Shown piece by piece: positions 60,303 through 64,000 of a stretch of DNA of 64,000 nucleotides. The notes under the pieces were generated by a model. The model saw nothing but the letters and a program-made list of their open reading frames with translations. It was not told the origin of the DNA and ran no database searches. The number at the start of each line of letters is the position of its first letter. The first letter of the stretch is position 1. This DNA is from Sphingobium sp. AS12 (GTDB lineage: Bacteria; Pseudomonadota; Alphaproteobacteria; Sphingomonadales; Sphingomonadaceae): contig NZ_JAHRGM010000011.1 of NCBI RefSeq assembly GCF_019097845.1, positions 62,001-126,000 of the forward strand. The letters are read 5' to 3'. The translations under genes and the position numbers were made by a program.

Positions 60303-61517
60303 TCAACGTAGCGGCGCAAATCCTGCCAAAAACTCTTCGATTCGTTCCGGGTCGAACACCCGCTTGTCGAAGAAGCTGTCCGGTCCCAGCGTCAGCTCGC
60401 CCCGGCGCGATCCGACCGGCAATGGCGATGCGACCGCCCCTTCCAGCTTCATGCTGGCGCCGGGCATCGGTACATTGCTGTCGGCCAGTGCGCGGCGGAA
60501 TATGTCGGGACGGAACACCGCCCCGGCGCGTGTCGCTGTCGCCGGATCATGATCGACCATGCCCCATCGCACAAGTTGCGAATAGATCCACAGCGCCTGA
60601 CTGCGCCAGGGGAAGGGCGTCGCCTCCCGCCCGAACAGCATGAAATCCGGGCTGACGATCGGCGGCTCCCCCGCCCGCGCGACAATGCCGCCCGACAGCG
60701 CGCGTTCAATCAGATAAGCAGGCTGATCGACATAGTCCGGCCGGGCGAGCAGGTTGGCAAGGTCATCCCTGTGCGCCGGATCATCGCACCACGCCGCCGC
60801 CCGCACCAGCGCGCGCAACAGCCGGTCAACGGCTTGCGGATTTTCCTCCAGCCAGGATTCGCGGAAGGCCAGCACCTTCTCAACACCGCGCCGCCAGATA
60901 CGCTCGCCGATCGCCACGGTTTCCGCTAGACCCGCTTCCACCGCCGCGCTGCCCCAGGGTTCGCCCGCGATGAAGCCGTCAATCTCGCCCGCGTGCATCG
61001 CCTCGACCGTCAGCGATGGCGGCAGCACGCGCAGCACCACGTCGCGATCGGGGTCCACGCCCGCACTCGCCAGCCAGTAACGCAGCATGATCGCATGGCT
61101 GGAAAAACGATGGACCACGCCGATCACCGGTTTGCGCCGCCACAGGCCTATCGCGGCGGCAAAATCATGCGCGGTGCCCAGCGGATCGGCCAGTCGGCTG
61201 GCGATCACCGGCTCCAGCGCCTTGGCAAAATCGCACGCCATCACCAGCATATTGCCGTTGACGTTCAGCTTGTAGGGCGCGGCCAGCGGCGCCGGCTGCT
61301 GGCTCAGCCCCAGCGTCACCGCGACGGCCAGCGGTGCCAGCATATGCGCGCCCTGCACCTGGCCATAGACCAGCCGGTCGCGCAACGTCGCCCAACTGGT
61401 GGTGCGCACCAGATCAAGGGCGATCCCCTCTTCCTCGGCAAAACCCCGCTCCCGCGCCGCCACCAGAACGGCAGCATCGGTCAGCGGCAGGAAGGCGATG
61501 CGCAGCCCTATCGTCAT
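60303..61517 (-). CDS. nasS: NasS, nitrate-sensing NrtA-like regulator
   Basis: 404 residues of the NrtA/CmpA nitrate-binding family but without a signal peptide, so cytoplasmic. Marks: LRIAFLPLTDAAVLVAARERGFAEEEGI, GAHMLAPLAVAVTLGL, IGVVHRFSSHAIMLRYWLA, GEIDGFIAGEPWGSAAV. In NasST systems NasS sequesters NasT until nitrate or nitrite binds. It overlaps nasT by four bases (ATGA), giving matched amounts. No cognate permease is present, consistent with a regulatory rather than transport role. Confidence 0.93.
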   Translation of the reverse strand: MTIGLRIAFLPLTDAAVLVAARERGFAEEEGIALDLVRTTSWATLRDRLVYGQVQGAHMLAPLAVAVTLGLSQQPAPLAAPYKLNVNGNMLVMACDFAKALEPVIASRLADPLGTAHDFAAAIGLWRRKPVIGVVHRFSSHAIMLRYWLASAGVDPDRDVVLRVLPPSLTVEAMHAGEIDGFIAGEPWGSAAVEAGLAETVAIGERIWRRGVEKVLAFRESWLEENPQAVDRLLRALVRAAAWCDDPAHRDDLANLLARPDYVDQPAYLIERALSGGIVARAGEPPIVSPDFMLFGREATPFPWRSQALWIYSQLVRWGMVDHDPATATRAGAVFRPDIFRRALADSNVPMPGASMKLEGAVASPLPVGSRRGELTLGPDSFFDKRVFDPERIEEFLAGFAPLR

Positions 61518-62095
61518 AATCCCCCTCCCAACAGGTCGCTGGCGGTGATCAGCGCCTGCGCCACTTCCACAATTTTCTTCCCTTGGTTCATCGCCGCCGT
61601 CCGCAGCAGCGCATAGGCATCCTGTTCGCTAAGCGATCGCTGGTTCATCAGGATGGACTTGGCCCGGTCGATAACCTTGCGGTCGGATAACGCATTACGG
61701 GCTTCATCCAGTTCGCTCTGAATCTTGGCAAAGGCGTTGAAGCGCCGCACCGCCAGTTCCAGCACCGGCTTGACCCGTTCCTTGCGCAATCCATCGACGA
61801 CATAGGCGGACACGCCCGCGTCAATCGCCGCGCCGATCATCGCCTCGTCGGATTGATCCACGAACATGGCGATCGGCCGGGCCAGCGCGCGGCTGACGGT
61901 CAGCATTTCCTCCAGCGTATCGCGGCTTGGGCTGCCCAGATCCATCAGTACGACGTCGGGGGCCATGCGTTCGAGGCGCGCGACAAAGCCGCCACGCGGC
62001 GGGACGATATGAATATCGTCATAGCCCGCCTCATGCAGCCCCTCTTCCAGGACGCTGGCCCGCAATCCACTGTCATCGATGATGACGATTCGCAT
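61514..62095 (-). CDS. nasT: NasT, ANTAR-domain antiterminator
   Basis: 193 residues: receiver-like N-terminus (RIVIIDDSGLRASVLEEGL, VVLMDLGSPSRD) and C-terminal ANTAR domain (ALSDRKVIDRAKSILMNQRSLSEQDAYALLRTAAM). ANTAR proteins bind paired hairpins with A1/G4 hexaloops and block terminator formation. Targets visible here are the nirB leader and, less clearly, the transporter leader. NasS, encoded next, is its nitrate-responsive partner. Confidence 0.95.
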   Translation of the reverse strand: MRIVIIDDSGLRASVLEEGLHEAGYDDIHIVPPRGGFVARLERMAPDVVLMDLGSPSRDTLEEMLTVSRALARPIAMFVDQSDEAMIGAAIDAGVSAYVVDGLRKERVKPVLELAVRRFNAFAKIQSELDEARNALSDRKVIDRAKSILMNQRSLSEQDAYALLRTAAMNQGKKIVEVAQALITASDLLGGGL

Positions 62096-62142
62096 CTGTC
62101 CCCGCCTCTTCGCGCCTTAAGTGGCCGCGATGCTGCGCCGCG

Positions 62143-63672
62143 TCAATGCGCCGCTGACGTGTCCACATCGGCGCGCGGGCGCGGTGCCAGCCAGACCACG
62201 GCGGCCGCCACGAACAGGATCATGGCCGATATGAAGAATATATGATCGACAGCAATCGCCAGCGCTTCCTGATCGACGATGTTCGATATGACCTGCCGCG
62301 CCTGATCGGTCGACATGCCGATATTCGCCAGCGCCGATTGCGTGTCGGCGGGCTGGAGCGCGCCCGCCAGCTCATTGCGCGATACACGCTGGCCATCGCC
62401 CCAGCCCGTCAGCACCAGCGATGTCGCAATCGCCAGAGCCATGGTGCGCAGGAAATTCTGGAGGCCCGCCGCAGAGGCTGTCTCTTCCGGCCGCACCGAT
62501 CCCAAAGTCAGCGTCGTCAGCGGGATCATGAAGAAGGGCATGGCGAACCCCTGGATGAACTGGGGCGCGGCCATCGTCCAGAAATCGACCGAACTGGTCC
62601 AGTGCGCGCGCCACAGGGTCATCAGGCCCAGCCACAACACCGCGCCCGAAATCATGAAGCGCGGATCGACTCGGCCCATCATCCTTGCGGCGATCGGCGC
62701 GCTCATCAACGCAGCCATGGCGGTGAAGGCAGTGACGATGCCAGCCCAGGTCGCGGTGTAGCCCATGGACGACTGGAGCCATTGCGGGATGACGACGATG
62801 CCGGAAAAATAGGCACCAAAGCACAGCGCCAGAGACAATACCCCGGTGGTAAAGCCGATGTGGCGGAACACCCGTAAATCGACGATCGGGTGCACCTCCG
62901 TCAATTCCCAGATGATGAAGGCCAGAAAGCCGATCAGCGCGAGGATCGCCAGTATGACGATCAGCGGATCGGCAAACCAGTCATGGTCACGGCCAAGATC
63001 GAGCATGATCTGAAGGCAGCCGATCCAGAATATCAGCAAACCCAACCCAACCTTGTCGATCGGCACTCGCGCCGTTTCCGTTTCAACTGGGCGCAGCAGC
63101 GCCATCGCCGCGAACACGCAGAGGACTGCGATCGGAAGGTTGATGAAGAAGATCCAGTGCCAGCTCCAATTATCGCTGATATAGCCGCCGATGATCGGCC
63201 CCATTGCTGGTCCCAGCAGGGTCGTCATCGCCCACAGACCCATCGCCCGCGCCCGCCGTTCGGGCGGAAAGACGCGCAGCATCAGCGTCTGCGACATCGG
63301 CATGATCGGCCCACCGCACAGCCCCTGGCCGATGCGGCAGACGACGATCATGCTGAGCGACATGGACAGGCCGCACAGCACGGAAAACAGGCCAAAGCCG
63401 ATCATCGCCCAGATGAACATCTTTACGACGCCAAAGCGCTGCGCCAGCCAGCCGGTCAGCGGCACGCAAATCGCTTCGGCGACCGCATAGGATGTGATGA
63501 TCCACGTCCCCTGATCGGGGGTGATGCCCAGATTGCCCGCGATATGCGGCACGGAAACATTGGCGATGGTCAGGTCCAGCACGACCATGAAATTGCTGAG
63601 CGCAAGCACCAGCCCGGCGAGCGTGCGCTGGCGCGGCGTCAACCGGTTAAAGATATTATCCTCGCCGCTCAC
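62143..63672 (-). CDS. DHA2-family multidrug efflux MFS transporter (EmrB-like)
   Basis: About 509 residues from GTG 63672, which has AAAGG seven bases upstream; in-frame codons further up overlap the emrA-like gene. Fourteen membrane helices, with motif NFMVVLDLTIANVSVPHIAG, GTWIITSYAVAEAICVPLTGWLAQRFG and RIGQGLCGGPIMPMSQTLML. It exports drugs or detergents by proton antiport, working with the HlyD-type protein encoded upstream (ten bases between) and an outer-membrane factor not seen here. Confidence 0.9.
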   Translation of the reverse strand: MSGEDNIFNRLTPRQRTLAGLVLALSNFMVVLDLTIANVSVPHIAGNLGITPDQGTWIITSYAVAEAICVPLTGWLAQRFGVVKMFIWAMIGFGLFSVLCGLSMSLSMIVVCRIGQGLCGGPIMPMSQTLMLRVFPPERRARAMGLWAMTTLLGPAMGPIIGGYISDNWSWHWIFFINLPIAVLCVFAAMALLRPVETETARVPIDKVGLGLLIFWIGCLQIMLDLGRDHDWFADPLIVILAILALIGFLAFIIWELTEVHPIVDLRVFRHIGFTTGVLSLALCFGAYFSGIVVIPQWLQSSMGYTATWAGIVTAFTAMAALMSAPIAARMMGRVDPRFMISGAVLWLGLMTLWRAHWTSSVDFWTMAAPQFIQGFAMPFFMIPLTTLTLGSVRPEETASAAGLQNFLRTMALAIATSLVLTGWGDGQRVSRNELAGALQPADTQSALANIGMSTDQARQVISNIVDQEALAIAVDHIFFISAMILFVAAAVVWLAPRPRADVDTSAAH

Positions 63673-63682
63673 GATCGACCTT

Positions 63683-64000
63683 TCAGTGACGCGAAAGGTC
63701 GATCTCGACCTCCGTGGAAAAGCCGACACGCAACGGATGCGCGGCCAGTTCCTTGGGGTCCAGCGCGATGCGGACGGGCAGGCGCTGGACCACCTTGATC
63801 CAGTTGCCGGTCGCATTTTGCGCCGGGATCAGCGAGAGAGACGATCCGGTCCCGCCGGAAAAGCCCACCACCTTGCCATGATAGACGACGTCGCTGCCAT
63901 AAATGTCAGCGACCACCGTGGCAGGCATCCCCACCTTCACCTGACGCAGCTGGCGCTCCTTGAAATTGGCATCGACATAGACCTGCGCCAGCGGCACGAT
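63683..64000 (-). CDS. EmrA/HlyD-type membrane fusion protein, 5' end cut by window
   Basis: Only the C-terminal 105 residues are visible; the reading frame is open to base 64000. VYVDANFKERQLRQVKVGMPATVVADIYG and KVVGFSGGTGSSLSLIPAQNATGNWIKVVQRLPVRI are the typical EmrA C-terminal beta-barrel (the conserved ANFKE and NATGNWIKVVQR stretches). It bridges the EmrB pump to the outer membrane channel. Ten bases precede the emrB-like start. Confidence 0.9.
   Translation of the reverse strand: MVPLAQVYVDANFKERQLRQVKVGMPATVVADIYGSDVVYHGKVVGFSGGTGSSLSLIPAQNATGNWIKVVQRLPVRIALDPKELAAHPLRVGFSTEVEIDLSRH

Overview
The window comes from a GC-rich alphaproteobacterium, most likely a sphingomonad (Sphingobium/Sphingomonas type). 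The indications are the divergent pckA / chvI-chvG arrangement, the style of the porins and TonB receptor, the rsmI-yraN-gshB cluster beside an LpoA-like lipoprotein, and short palindromic intergenic repeats of the kind common in that group. I see no rRNA, tRNA, CRISPR array or complete insertion sequence. Almost all of the window is ordinary chromosome with short operons. One AT-rich gene (16643-17467) looks foreign.

Layout. 1-2515: truncated OprP-type porin and a CitMHS citrate transporter. 2632-4488: membrane diguanylate cyclase. 4968-6148: rlmJ and a tiny secreted Ala/Lys/Thr-rich peptide. 6238-14063: an envelope module with a histidine kinase, response regulator and PDZ protein on the minus strand, divergent from a VirJ-like hydrolase, a DUF2147 protein, MprF (aminoacyl-phosphatidylglycerol synthase/flippase) and AcvB. 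14074-16575: CitE-like lyase, SPFH protein and NfeD. 16643-18804: PIN-like protein, a DUF4160/DUF2442-HTH pair and a small HTH protein. 18890-22173: DUF885 protein, ferredoxin-NADP reductase and a small DUF937-like protein. 22286-28465: pckA divergent from chvI-chvG, then an orphan peptide-type solute-binding lipoprotein and a DUF4112 protein.

28462-32735: minus-strand cluster of MBL hydrolase, DUF4230, nadA, nadC and RNase T2. 32815-34640: XerC-type recombinase, small hypothetical, DedA. 34785-38318: gshB, yraN, rsmI, and a divergent LpoA-like lipoprotein. 38319-43277: vitamin B12 uptake (btuD, btuC, btuF, btuB) with a cobalamin riboswitch in front of btuB. 43357-51000: NAD-dependent molybdenum formate dehydrogenase (fdsG-B-A-D and fdhD), its LysR-type regulator and mobA. 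51090-62095: nitrate assimilation (cobA, nasA, nirD, nirB, porin, NarK-type transporter, nasS, nasT). 62143-64000: EmrB and a truncated EmrA efflux pair.

How the genes work together. The formate dehydrogenase and the assimilatory nitrate reductase share the molybdenum bis-MGD cofactor that MobA helps make. CobA supplies the siroheme precursor for NirB. NasS/NasT should control nirBD-nasA-cobA by antitermination: the nirB leader carries two hexaloop hairpins with A at loop position 1 and G at position 4, followed by an intrinsic terminator just upstream of the nirB ribosome-binding site. The LysR regulator (FdsR-like) has two near-identical operator palindromes, one ahead of fdsG and one in the lysR/mobA intergenic region.

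Most notable observations: a palindromic repeat inserted in frame into fdsB between iron-sulfur ligands; the ANTAR leader of nirB; paired FdsR operators; the MprF/AcvB/VirJ-like module with its divergent PDZ two-component system; and an AT-rich PIN-like orphan beside a DUF4160/DUF2442-HTH pair with a palindromic operator candidate.
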